Assembly: GCA_024274875.1 (NCBI GenBank)
Contig: JAJSAH010000015.1
Location: 1-46,515, forward strand
DNA from: an archaeon
Lineage (GTDB): Archaea > Micrarchaeota > Micrarchaeia > CAILAH01
Length of the DNA stretch: 46,515 nucleotides
Direction of reading: 5' to 3'
Shown here: one piece after another, positions 17,142 through 25,633 of the stretch
How positions within the stretch are numbered: position 1 is the stretch's first letter
How the letters are laid out: every line of letters begins with the position of its first letter
Notes under the pieces: model-generated
The model's input: the letters and a program-made list of their open reading frames with translations, nothing else
Told to the model about the DNA's origin: nothing
The model's database searches: none
Position numbers and translations under genes: made by a program

Positions 17142-18018
17142 ACTGCTTGTATGATGAGAGAGCATCGTTCGAGCTTATTAGAATATATGGGGTGCAGTTA
17201 GCGGCGCTCCATTTTATTCCTTTGGAATGCCTCATCCCCATCAAATTCTCTGAGTTTGTTGCATTCTCTGAACATCCAAGCGCGGCGTATCCCTTTCCAT
17301 CAACTGAAAACACTATCCAATAATCGCCTGGTTTAACCTCCTTAGGAGATGATTGCAAGAGAATGAACCTCCAATCATATTTTATCTTCCCTATAGAAGT
17401 GTCCATACCAATTATGCTATCTTTGGACGGCGTGTTGTTGTTGTCTGCGTGGAGAGAGTAATGTATAGTTGAGTTGAATTCTGAGATGCTTGTTGTCCGC
17501 ATAATTAATGCGCCTATAGTGTATATTTGCAAACTGTTGTCGAAATGAACCTTTGTTGCGTATGCGCGCATATCATTTATGTTTGTGCTGTTCGATTGGT
17601 TGAGCGATGATATTTCGTATGGATTTATATTGAGGGAAATGTGCGCGAAATTATTTGTTGCGTTGTTATCTATGTATTTTGATGAATTTAGAGGAGAAAT
17701 GTGCGCGCTTATGTTAACCTTTCCATTGTAATATGCCGGCACCTCAATTCTTTTTGCCTCATTGCCTGAGCTGATGTACTGCGCCGCCTGCCTTCCATTT
17801 ATCTTCAAAACAACCCTGTAATCTGCATCAGCGCTGCTGCTCATAGTTGATATCTCTAATGGAATTGAAGATGAAAGATGCGCGGGCGTGGAATTGTCCG
17901 CATTAATTGACACTATGCTGAAATCCACTGCAACGCCTCTGGCCCCTTTCTCCTGCTGCAAACATCCAGCAAAAGCCAGCATTAATAACAACACAGCCGC
18001 AAGCATTTCTTTGCGCAT
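17125..18018 (-). CDS. Secreted lipoprotein of unknown function
   Basis: A 297-residue protein with a signal peptide and lipobox (LAFAGC, Cys near residue 19), so it is probably lipid-anchored outside the membrane. The mature part is beta-strand-like and rich in Asn/Ser/Thr with many N-x-S/T sequons (NNATNN, NQSNST), consistent with a glycosylated cell-surface protein. Residues 30-125 resemble a CARDB or Ig-like fold (RVVLKINGRQAAQYI then NGKVNISAHI). There is no catalytic motif. Its 3' end overlaps speE by 17 bp. Confidence 0.75.
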   Translation of the reverse strand: MRKEMLAAVLLLMLAFAGCLQQEKGARGVAVDFSIVSINADNSTPAHLSSSIPLEISTMSSSADADYRVVLKINGRQAAQYISSGNEAKRIEVPAYYNGKVNISAHISPLNSSKYIDNNATNNFAHISLNINPYEISSLNQSNSTNINDMRAYATKVHFDNSLQIYTIGALIMRTTSISEFNSTIHYSLHADNNNTPSKDSIIGMDTSIGKIKYDWRFILLQSSPKEVKPGDYWIVFSVDGKGYAALGCSENATNSENLMGMRHSKGIKWSAANCTPYILISSNDALSSYKQFTSIH

Positions 18019-18056
18019 AGGATTAAGTTGGGCATAATAAAATAATAAAACTATTT

Positions 18057-18266
18057 TCAGTGCAGAATGCGAATGAGAAGGAATACGAGTGATAATATGA
18101 TTGCAAGAAATATTATGAATATTGCGTAAAATGGGACCTTAATGCCTTCTAAAGCAACAAAAGTTGCAAATGTGGTTGGGAGGGGAACAGACAATATTGA
18201 GAAAATCAAGAATATGCACACAAATACAAACAGAAATACCCCAAATATATAAATCCACTCTTTCAT
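18057..18266 (-). CDS. Small two-helix membrane protein
   Basis: A 69-residue protein with two hydrophobic helices (about residues 5-27 and 46-67) joined by a short loop (LPTTFATFVALEGIKV). No family is recognised. It is taken as real because ATG 18266 is 28.5 bp from the TATA box it shares with alaS, and the gap to the lipoprotein gene is only 38 bp. Confidence 0.6.
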   Translation of the reverse strand: MKEWIYIFGVFLFVFVCIFLIFSILSVPLPTTFATFVALEGIKVPFYAIFIIFLAIILSLVFLLIRILH

Positions 18267-18290
18267 AATATACTTATATCTCCATCTTCA

Positions 18291-18298
18291 TATTTAAA
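18291..18298. promoter_or_regulatory. Shared TATA box, small membrane protein/alaS
   Basis: TATTTAAA, with the palindromic core TTTAAA, is centred 18294.5: 25.5 bp before alaS ATG 18320 and 28.5 bp before ATG 18266 on the other strand. Confidence 0.6.
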
Positions 18299-18319
18299 CT
18301 TTATGGGATGTAAAAAAAC

Positions 18320-20941
18320 ATGGATAAGAGCGCGCTCAGGAAAAAATTTGCGGAAAAGCATGAAAAACACTATAAAGTTGCGATGTTTGAGGAAGAGGGA
18401 TTCAAAAGGCATAAGTGCAAGAAATGCGGTGCATATTTTTGGAGCTTGGTTGAGAGCGATACATGTGGAGATGCAGAATGCGAACCGTATTCATTTTTTA
18501 AAAAGGAATGGGAGCAAGGGGACTATACAGGGATGTGGAAAAAATTTGCTGGTTACTTTAAAAAACACGGGCATGAAGTAGTAGGAAGGTATCCTGTTAT
18601 AGCAAGATGGAGGCCTGACCTGCACTTTACCATAGCGAGCATCATTGATTTTATGAGATTGGAGCAGGGAAAGGTGACGTGGGAATACCCAGCAAACCCG
18701 CTCGTTGTTCCTCAGATGTGCCTGAGATTTCCAGACATAGATAATGTTGGAATCACTGGGAGGCACCACACAAGTTTTATTATGGCAGGACAGCATGCCT
18801 TTGATGACGGCACTGTTAAATATTGGAAAGATGAAACAATCAAATACAACTATGGATACCTAACAGAAGTGCTTGGAGCGCCAAAAGAAGAGCTTAGGTA
18901 TAAGGAGGATGTTTGGGCAATGCCTGACCTAAGCTCTTTTGGGCCGTGCCTTGAAACTTTCACCAGAGGAATGGAGCTTGTAAATTCAGTGTTTACTGAA
19001 TATACGCTAAAAAGCAACCGCATCGCAGAGTTAGATATGAAAGTCATAGATGTTGGATGGGGTTTTGAAAGATTGGTTTGGTACAATTCAGGAGCGCCAA
19101 CAAGCTATGATGCAAGCTTAGGATATGCTGTTGAATGGATGAAGAGGAAATCGGGCGTAAAATATGATAAGGAGATGTATTTGAAATATGCAAAAATTGC
19201 GGGAACATTAGATGTTGATGAACACCGCAATATAGAGGAAATGAAACAAAAAATTGCAAAAAGCATAGGAGTTGGATATTCAAAGATACAAAAAGAATTT
19301 GGGCCGTTGGAGGCAGTGTATTCTATTGCAGACCACACGAAAACGCTCGTGTTTGCGCTGGCGGATGGCGCTTTGCCAAGCAATGTTGGTGGAGGATACA
19401 ATCTAAGAGTTGTGTTAAGAAGGGCGCAATCTTTCATACATAAATATGATTTTGATTTTGAACTGTTAGATGTGGCAAAACTTCATGTAAATTATCTAAA
19501 ACCTATGTTTCCAGAACTTAAACAAGTTACAGAGTTTATGGATGATGTATTTGCGTTGGAGATTGAGAAATATGAAAAAACAATTGCGCATGCAAAAAAA
19601 AGAATAGCAACTTTAGCAAAAAAAAGCGGGGGAAATATTCCAGAAGAGGTTTTAGTCAGAGAGTATGAATCAAATGGAATAACTCCTGAAATAATTAAAG
19701 AAGTTGCGGAAGAAGAGAACTTTTCAATTGATGTGCCAGATGATATATATTCAAAAATTACTTCAAAGCACATATTCTCAAAGAAAAAGGCAGAGGAGCA
19801 GAAATACAACCCTGCATCTTATCCAACAACAGAGTTATTGTATTATAGAAGTGATGGGCTTGCGTATGAGTGCGATGCAAAAATCATAGGAATTCAGAAA
19901 GACGCGCTCATACTTAACAAAACTTGCTTTTATCCTGAAGGAGGAGGGCAAGCATACGACAACGGCGTGATAAATCAAAGCGAGGTTAAAGAAGTGCATA
20001 AATATGGAGGAGTTATATTTCATGTTGTTAAGGATGCATCTAAATTTAAGGTAGGGGAGGTTGTGCATTGCAAAGTTGATAAGGAGAGAAGAGATGCGTT
20101 GAGAAGGCATCATACTGCAACGCATATTATCGGCGGGGTGTGCAGAAAACTGCTTGGGAATCATGTGTGGCAAGCAGGAGCGCATAAAGATGTTGATAAG
20201 GCAACGCTGGATATTACTCATTATAAAGCCCTCTCAGAAAAAGAGATTTCTAATATCGAAAAGGAAGCAAATGATATCGTATTGGAAGGGCATAATGTAG
20301 ATATAAAAGAGTATGAGAGGGGAGAAGCCGAGCAAAAATATGGGTTCATACTATACCAAGGAGGGGGCTCTCCTGGAAAACGAATAAGAGTTGTTAAAGT
20401 TGATGATATTGATGTGGAAGCGTGCGGCGGGCTGCATGTATTCAACACAAGGGAAATTGGATGCGTTAAAATCATAAAAACTGAAAGAATCCAAGATGGA
20501 ATTGTGAGATTAACTTACTGCGCTGGAAAGGCGGCAGTGGCGCAATTTCAAAAAATGAGCAAAATATTGCAGGAATCGGCAAGAGTTTTCTCAGTAACTC
20601 CTGAAGACCTAACGAAAACCTGCGAAAAATTTTTTGAGGAATGGAAACGCGAGAGAAAACTCAACCAAAAATATGAAGAGATTATTGCTGAGCAATACGC
20701 TGATAATTTGAGCGGTGTTGTGGAAGTTGATAACATAAGCAAAAAACTTATGCTGGAAATAGCAAAAAAAATTGCAGCGAAAGGAAAATTTGCGCTTATG
20801 ATTAATAAAGAAGGTTTTGTGGTTGCTGCTGCTGGAAAAGGAAGCGGGAAAAATGCAAAAGAAGAGATGGAAAAACTGTTCAAAAAAAGAGGAAGAGGAT
20901 CAGGAGGAGGTAGCGAAACATTGGCAATGGGAAAGCTTTAA
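18320..20941 (+). CDS. alaS: Alanyl-tRNA synthetase (archaeal type)
   Basis: This 873-residue class II synthetase starts with the archaea-specific N-terminal zinc element CKKC ... CGDAEC (about 33-54), followed by the catalytic core (GRYPVIARWRPDLHFTIAS, GITGRHHTSF, motif 3 near 345). The editing domain has HHTATH near 596 and CGGLH near 701, the metal-binding set that removes mischarged Ser or Gly. The C-terminal region holds a coiled coil and a Gly-rich DHHA1-like end (AAGKGSGK, GRGSGGGSETL). It ends immediately before the convergent ATPase gene. Confidence 0.97.
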   Translation: MDKSALRKKFAEKHEKHYKVAMFEEEGFKRHKCKKCGAYFWSLVESDTCGDAECEPYSFFKKEWEQGDYTGMWKKFAGYFKKHGHEVVGRYPVIARWRPDLHFTIASIIDFMRLEQGKVTWEYPANPLVVPQMCLRFPDIDNVGITGRHHTSFIMAGQHAFDDGTVKYWKDETIKYNYGYLTEVLGAPKEELRYKEDVWAMPDLSSFGPCLETFTRGMELVNSVFTEYTLKSNRIAELDMKVIDVGWGFERLVWYNSGAPTSYDASLGYAVEWMKRKSGVKYDKEMYLKYAKIAGTLDVDEHRNIEEMKQKIAKSIGVGYSKIQKEFGPLEAVYSIADHTKTLVFALADGALPSNVGGGYNLRVVLRRAQSFIHKYDFDFELLDVAKLHVNYLKPMFPELKQVTEFMDDVFALEIEKYEKTIAHAKKRIATLAKKSGGNIPEEVLVREYESNGITPEIIKEVAEEENFSIDVPDDIYSKITSKHIFSKKKAEEQKYNPASYPTTELLYYRSDGLAYECDAKIIGIQKDALILNKTCFYPEGGGQAYDNGVINQSEVKEVHKYGGVIFHVVKDASKFKVGEVVHCKVDKERRDALRRHHTATHIIGGVCRKLLGNHVWQAGAHKDVDKATLDITHYKALSEKEISNIEKEANDIVLEGHNVDIKEYERGEAEQKYGFILYQGGGSPGKRIRVVKVDDIDVEACGGLHVFNTREIGCVKIIKTERIQDGIVRLTYCAGKAAVAQFQKMSKILQESARVFSVTPEDLTKTCEKFFEEWKRERKLNQKYEEIIAEQYADNLSGVVEVDNISKKLMLEIAKKIAAKGKFALMINKEGFVVAAAGKGSGKNAKEEMEKLFKKRGRGSGGGSETLAMGKL

Positions 20942-23239
20942 CTAAAAATCGTTATTTTTGCTCTTCTCTTCTAACATTTTTATATTATGGGTTAAAATGT
21001 TCTCGAATATATCTTCCCATTCATCATCAACCTTTGCATAATCTACATTTCCCATCTCATCTTCAAGCGATTTAAGAAGTTTATTCGCCCGCGATGATAC
21101 TTCAAGAACAAAATCCATCTCAATAAGTTCAAAATAACCATGCTTCTCGAACGCTCTGTATATCTGCGAATATACTTTGCCCTTAAATGCGGCTTGAAGT
21201 ATCATTTGTTTGGGAGATAAACCTCTTTCATCAGACCTGCGCTTTAAAGCGGGCGGGATAAACTTAAGCTTCAGGTTTTTCTGCAAATCTCCTAATGAAA
21301 TGTCATCTATCAACCATTTGTTTAATTCTTCATTCTCGACAAACCTTGCTCTGCATACAGAATCATCTATATCGTCTCCTCTCTCAAACGCAAATACTTC
21401 AACAAATTTCTTATTGTCTATATCACTTTCATACGCCTTCCCAAGCAACCTGTATGTTGCGCTCTTCCTTCCAAAGCGGATCTTCTTTAGAAAAGTATAT
21501 CTGTCCGTGGCAAACATGCTCGCCGCTGGAATCCCAAAAACCAACTCTAACCTGTCTCTTATATCTTTAAGGCTCTGAGCATGAAGGTTGTATAGCACAA
21601 ACACGCCTGGTTGAGTGTTCAGAAGATTAATTATCCCCTGTATTGCCGCGCGGGATCGCACCTCGTTTATTATGAGCGCCGCATCACCCATCCTTAGAGT
21701 AGCGCTTGTAAGAGCAACTAATGATAATGGGGATCCCCTGCCTGTTTCCATCTCCTGATCTGAAGGCATCGACCGCATAACCCCTATATGAAACCCTCTT
21801 TTTCTGTAAGCTGATACAGGAATTTCCTGAATATCTTGTATAGGAATTATGCGCATTTTTGTGCCAATTGCAATCATTTTTGCTGCGGTAAATGATGTTT
21901 TTCCAACGCCTTTAAGTCCGAGGATTGCTTCTGAAGATCCCAAAAAAACCATCATATCGTCATAACCTGCGAAAAATGCTGAGAAAGATTTATACCTTAG
22001 ATATTCAGCATATGTGAATGGAGTTTCCTTCATTATTCTTAATGCGCCTTGCCTTTCGCCAAATGTCGCTGGCGGACCTTGGAGATGGCAGCGCATATTC
22101 AAACGCTTGAGAACAAGATCAACTATTGGGTTCTGAGATCCGTATGAAACGCTTTTGTCAGTCGCAAGTATGTTGTAAAATAATTGGTCTACTAATTTCT
22201 TATTGTATCTGTAGACTGTGTGGCATATTCCAAACACCGCATGATCTAGGTAAATTGGCGCATTCTCCGCATCTATGTAAATATCAGTAACATTTCGTTT
22301 GTCTAAAGATATAATTTCAATTGGTTGGCCCAATCCGGCAACCCATGAAGCGCAAATCCATCCCATCAACAATGCTTGTTGAGGAGTTATATCTATCTTA
22401 TTCTCTCCAGCATACTCTATGAAATATTTCCTGTATTCCCTCTTTTTTTCATCAAACAACATATTGTAATCTTTAACTTGCACGCCTTTTATTGCAGGCA
22501 TCTCGCGGCTTATGAGCTCCCTGGCTTTGTCTATAATCTTGGGGTTTACTGAATCCAGCACAGGATTTGTTATTATATACCAATATGATTCGGAGCCGGG
22601 AACATTGTATAATGTTATTTTAAACCCATAATTTAAATCATACTCTGCGCCTTTTTTATCAAGTTTTGAAGAACCCTCAGGAAGCAAAAGTTCGAGAGAG
22701 TCAACAAAAGTCATTATTTTCATGTTTAAAAGGTGAATGAATGCTTTTCTCATATCGCCTTTTTCTTTCACCAAAGAGTACATTTTTGTCTCTCTAAGTT
22801 TTTTTAATATTCCATTCAACCATGCTTTGTATTTTTTGTATGCTTCATAGAATGCAGCACGCGTTGGTTGGGGCTCATTGTATTCAATGATAGTGCGCTC
22901 TGCCAACAGAGGATTCATCATCAATTCTTCATACAATTTATTCATTGTCTTGCGCCTTAACTCATAGGCGTCGTCGTCTTCCCTGCCGTACAATTTTTTA
23001 TCCAAAACCAGCTTCTCAACTTGTTTGACAAAACGTATGTAGGACATTACTATATCAACCTTTTCTCCTTCAAGCTCAAACACTAATTGCTCTTCGTACC
23101 TTATCTTCTCAAAATCCGTTCTTACTAAAGTGACCATTGCGCGGATATTGTTAGATATGAAATCCGGACTCATGAATTCATAAGGAGAATTTATGCAATC
23201 AAAAACCAACACGTTGCCTTTTATGTTCATTTCACACAT
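20942..23239 (-). CDS. VirB11/GspE-like secretion-type ATPase, divergent orphan
   Basis: A 765-residue protein. The C-terminal ATPase has Walker A GLKGVGKTS (about 441-449), an Asp-box region IQDIQEIPVSAYRKRG, a Walker B-type DAALIINEVR (about 519-528) and NLHAQSLKDIRDRLE, which aligns with the GEVRG ... TLHA His-box region of archaellum, pilus and type IV secretion motors. Several usually fixed residues differ (N for G before EVR, N for T before LHA). The 400-residue N-terminal half includes a region like the N-terminal domain of FlaI-type proteins. No membrane platform protein (FlaJ/TadC) or pilin is in the window, so its partner is unknown. A second ATG lies at 23230. Confidence 0.75.
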   Translation of the reverse strand: MCEMNIKGNVLVFDCINSPYEFMSPDFISNNIRAMVTLVRTDFEKIRYEEQLVFELEGEKVDIVMSYIRFVKQVEKLVLDKKLYGREDDDAYELRRKTMNKLYEELMMNPLLAERTIIEYNEPQPTRAAFYEAYKKYKAWLNGILKKLRETKMYSLVKEKGDMRKAFIHLLNMKIMTFVDSLELLLPEGSSKLDKKGAEYDLNYGFKITLYNVPGSESYWYIITNPVLDSVNPKIIDKARELISREMPAIKGVQVKDYNMLFDEKKREYRKYFIEYAGENKIDITPQQALLMGWICASWVAGLGQPIEIISLDKRNVTDIYIDAENAPIYLDHAVFGICHTVYRYNKKLVDQLFYNILATDKSVSYGSQNPIVDLVLKRLNMRCHLQGPPATFGERQGALRIMKETPFTYAEYLRYKSFSAFFAGYDDMMVFLGSSEAILGLKGVGKTSFTAAKMIAIGTKMRIIPIQDIQEIPVSAYRKRGFHIGVMRSMPSDQEMETGRGSPLSLVALTSATLRMGDAALIINEVRSRAAIQGIINLLNTQPGVFVLYNLHAQSLKDIRDRLELVFGIPAASMFATDRYTFLKKIRFGRKSATYRLLGKAYESDIDNKKFVEVFAFERGDDIDDSVCRARFVENEELNKWLIDDISLGDLQKNLKLKFIPPALKRRSDERGLSPKQMILQAAFKGKVYSQIYRAFEKHGYFELIEMDFVLEVSSRANKLLKSLEDEMGNVDYAKVDDEWEDIFENILTHNIKMLEEKSKNNDF

Positions 23240-23258
23240 AAATTATGTGTAGCACTGA

Positions 23259-23270
23259 AATTATAAAAAT
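23259..23270. promoter_or_regulatory. TATA region between the VirB11-like gene and the beta-sandwich gene
   Basis: AATTATAAAAAT lies about 25 bp from ATG 23239. The same box would start the plus transcript near 23291, giving the gene at 23302 a short leader containing GGTG. Confidence 0.45.
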
Positions 23271-23301
23271 AATTGCGTCTTAAAATAATTGGTGTTTTTG
23301 C

Positions 23302-23667
23302 ATGGTGTTAATCCCTTATGATCTGAAAGTTGAGTTTTCTCCACTTAGGTTGAAAAAAGGCGATGAAAGGCCTGTTGAGATGAGAGTGAAAGTTAGAAAC
23401 CTCGACAGCGAAGAGAATTTAACGAGCGTGGTTGTCGAGATACCAAAAACTGTCGGTTTTGATAGGACAGGGTTTGTGAATAGAAAAGAAATAAGGATAG
23501 GAAAGATGCTTCCAAATGAAGAAAAGGATTTTAAGGTAGATTTATATTCCCATACAAAAACTGAGCAAGGGAGTTATAGAATAAGAATTATTGCGAATAA
23601 ACATTACAGAGGGTATTCTCATATCTTATCAAATGCTGTGAAGGAAGCGACATTAAGGATTGTATAA
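23302..23667 (+). CDS. Conserved beta-sandwich (CARDB-like) protein
   Basis: A 121-residue protein without signal peptide or membrane segment. Alternating hydrophobic strands (VEMRVKVRNLD, SVVVEIPKTVGFD, DFKVDLYSHTKTEQGSYRIRII) suggest an Ig/CARDB-like beta-sandwich such as those in archaeal proteins that bind partners. No catalytic residues are apparent. A GGTG sits 7 nt before ATG 23302. It ends 2 bp from the convergent winged-helix gene. Function unknown. Confidence 0.7.
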   Translation: MVLIPYDLKVEFSPLRLKKGDERPVEMRVKVRNLDSEENLTSVVVEIPKTVGFDRTGFVNRKEIRIGKMLPNEEKDFKVDLYSHTKTEQGSYRIRIIANKHYRGYSHILSNAVKEATLRIV

Positions 23668-23669
23668 TT

Positions 23670-23933
23670 TCATTCTTCTTTAAAAACATCCATTATTTGG
23701 CCTAACAGAGATGAGATTGTTTTTCCCTTATCTGTAAGCACGACTATCTTTTTCCTGCCCTCTTTTTTATAATCTATAATGCCGAGGTTATAATACTGAG
23801 TCAAAACATTCATAGTATGCAAATATGTAAGGCCAGTTTCCCTTGAAATTGATGAAATATACCAAGTTCTTGAAGAATCGCGCAACAAGAGAAGCACATA
23901 TGCAGGCCTCTCCCTGATGAAAGGTATAATCAT
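23670..23933 (-). CDS. Winged-helix transcriptional regulator
   Basis: An 87-residue single-domain winged helix: helices at PAYVLLLLRD and ISSISRETGLTYLHTMNVLTQYYNLGI, with the recognition helix around TYLHTMNVL, and the wing IDYKKEGRKKIVVLTDKGK. It resembles MarR/ArsR-like archaeal regulators without an effector domain. ATG 23933 is preferred to TTG 23948 from promoter spacing (27.5 bp to the TATA). A 7-bp inverted repeat encloses that shared TATA box and may be its own operator. Confidence 0.82.
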   Translation of the reverse strand: MIIPFIRERPAYVLLLLRDSSRTWYISSISRETGLTYLHTMNVLTQYYNLGIIDYKKEGRKKIVVLTDKGKTISSLLGQIMDVFKEE

Positions 23934-23949
23934 ACTCTTCAATTGCAAT

Positions 23950-23971
23950 TAAGTAATATATAATTTACTTA
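23950..23971. promoter_or_regulatory. TATA box inside a 7-bp dyad (putative autoregulatory operator)
   Basis: TAAGTAA (23950-23956) and TTACTTA (23965-23971) are perfect inverted copies around the 8-bp box TATATAAT. A palindromic AATTGCAATT directly precedes it at 23941-23950. The divergent flanking genes are the winged-helix regulator and a PRC-barrel protein. Confidence 0.55.
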
Positions 23972-23992
23972 CAATATATGCTTGGTGGTACA

Positions 23993-24244
23993 ATGGCATT
24001 GAATATAGCTGACTTGTATGGAATGGATATATTCACATCCAGCGGAAAATTCGTTGGTAAGGTTCAGGATGTAATTTTGGACCTTGAGAAAGGTGAAATC
24101 ATAAGAATTTCTATGGAGCCTTTAAATAATATAAGTTCGAGAGAGGAGGCAAGGAAAACGCTCAAAGAAAAGAGCATTTTATATAAGAATGTTAAATCTG
24201 TGGGAGATGTAGTGATCGTGAACGATAATTATATGGAAAGATAG
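23993..24244 (+). CDS. PRC-barrel domain protein
   Basis: An 83-residue protein matching the PRC-barrel beta-barrel: NIADLYGMDIFTSSGKFVGKVQDVILD, followed by GEIIRISMEP and the C-terminal VKSVGDVVIVND. This is the usual small archaeal form, related to the barrel of ribosome maturation factor RimM and photosynthetic reaction centre subunit H. Its role in archaea is unclear. ATG 23993 is chosen over ATG 23978 because GGTGG lies 5-6 nt upstream and the transcription start predicted from the TATA box falls near 23986. Confidence 0.85.
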   Translation: MALNIADLYGMDIFTSSGKFVGKVQDVILDLEKGEIIRISMEPLNNISSREEARKTLKEKSILYKNVKSVGDVVIVNDNYMER

Positions 24245-24271
24245 GGGGGAGAGTTCGAGTAATCCCTTATA

Positions 24272-24535
24272 TTATTTATTTTCTGATGGGTTTTTGAATA
24301 TTTCTATGTCCGTTATTTTGCATTTATACACAATTATATCTTCAGAAAAGCTCATAAAAAATTCATCTATGTGCTTTTCGTGTTGGGAAGTGGTTAGTAT
24401 TACTGATTTAGTTGCTTTTCTTATAAAAGGTGTGTTTTTGTTCAGATGATAATAGAATCTTCTTTTAATTTTATGTATATGAGAGGGGTTTTTTGGGATT
24501 ATATCATATACATACATTATGTTGTATTTGGACAT
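24272..24535 (-). CDS. Small Cas2/VapD-like ferredoxin-fold protein (tentative)
   Basis: An 87-residue protein whose pattern suits a Cas2/VapD-like single ferredoxin fold. A first strand, IMYVYDI, ends in the Asp position that is conserved in Cas2; a basic helix HKIKRRFYYHLNK follows; then KATKSVILT, similar to the QNSVFEG segment of Cas2; then a helix and the last strand EDIIVYKCK, like the DSVIIYKL end of Cas2. No cas1 or CRISPR array is in the window. It could be a nuclease, a toxin-like protein or an unrelated ferredoxin fold. ATG 24535 has a TATA-like TTTTTTAA about 25 bp upstream. Confidence 0.45.
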   Translation of the reverse strand: MSKYNIMYVYDIIPKNPSHIHKIKRRFYYHLNKNTPFIRKATKSVILTTSQHEKHIDEFFMSFSEDIIVYKCKITDIEIFKNPSENK

Positions 24536-24643
24536 ATGTAACTATAGATACAAAGATTTTTTAACATTAATAATATATATTACTGGAAGTGACCCCTCCC
24601 ACTAATAGCTCTAATAATATATTTTTTATTTTTAACTAATGTT

Positions 24644-25633
24644 ATGATTGAAATAGATGGGAGTTATTTAGAAGGCGGCGGGCAAATACTTAGAACATCC
24701 CTTGCTTTAAGCGCAGTATTAGAGCTGCCGTTTCATATTAAAAATATTAGGGCAAACAGGCCTAAAAAAGGGATGATGCCGCAGCATCTCGCTGCAGTGA
24801 AAGCCGTTGAAGAGATTACCGGAGCAGATGTTTCTAATATAAGTTTGTCATGCGCAGAGTTTGCTTTCAAACCAGGGAACATTTCAAGCGGAAAGTATTT
24901 TTTTAATATAGGGACAGCAGGATCTGCAACATTATTGTCTCAAATGATTATTCCAGTGCTTATTTTCTCAAAGAGCGCAAGCACCGTTAAAATAAAAGGA
25001 GGCACGCATGTAATAAAATCACCCTCATATGAGTATTTTAATCATTGCTTCCTGCGAAACATAAGTATGATGAATGCCCGCGTGCGCTCTGAGATGCTGG
25101 CGCCAGGGTTTTATCCAAAAGGAGGGGGCATTATAAAATTAGATATTCATCCAAGCGCGCTTCAAAGATATGATTTTATAAATAGGGGCAACGCAAGGCA
25201 TGTTAAAGTATACATTATTTCATCTAATCTTCCTTCCCATGTAAATGCGAGGGAGAAAATGCATTTGTTAAAGGCGATGCCAGAAGCAGAAATAATTGAT
25301 GAAAATTATAATGAATTAAGCGCAGGAAATTGCATAACGATAATAGAAGATTATGATAAATTTAGCATAGGTGTTGATGAATTAGGGAGGGTTGGCAAAC
25401 CAGCTGAAAAGGTTGCGAGAGATGCATTGAGTAATTTCTCGCACGAGCGATCACATAATGGCGCAGACAATAATATGGTTGATCAACTGTTGTTATATAT
25501 TGCCCTTGCTGGAAAAGGCAGCATAAAATATGATAAAATATCCAACCACGCAAGAACAAATATGTATGTAATTTCACAGTTCACTGGAAATAATTTTGAA
25601 GTGGATGATGAATCAAAAACTATTTTTTATTGA
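24644..25633 (+). CDS. rtcA: RNA 3'-terminal phosphate cyclase
   Basis: This 329-residue enzyme converts RNA 3'-phosphate to a 2',3'-cyclic phosphate through a covalent AMP-histidine intermediate. Family landmarks are EGGGQILRTSLALS near residue 10, ANRPKKGMMPQHLAA, GTAGSATLLSQ near 87, GGTHVIKSPSYEY near 119, GFYPKGGG near 158 and the nucleophile His in SNHARTNMYVISQF near 302. The length is close to typical (about 340). The catalytic set looks intact. It overlaps thiI at the 3' end by 14 bp; with introns in both tRNA genes here, a link to RNA repair or splicing is possible but unproven. Confidence 0.94.
   Translation: MIEIDGSYLEGGGQILRTSLALSAVLELPFHIKNIRANRPKKGMMPQHLAAVKAVEEITGADVSNISLSCAEFAFKPGNISSGKYFFNIGTAGSATLLSQMIIPVLIFSKSASTVKIKGGTHVIKSPSYEYFNHCFLRNISMMNARVRSEMLAPGFYPKGGGIIKLDIHPSALQRYDFINRGNARHVKVYIISSNLPSHVNAREKMHLLKAMPEAEIIDENYNELSAGNCITIIEDYDKFSIGVDELGRVGKPAEKVARDALSNFSHERSHNGADNNMVDQLLLYIALAGKGSIKYDKISNHARTNMYVISQFTGNNFEVDDESKTIFY

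Noticed and set aside
24536-24643. Possible small RNA or array in the 108-bp gap before rtcA
   Set aside because: Only AT-rich promoter-like sequence and a short C-run; no repeats or stable stem.
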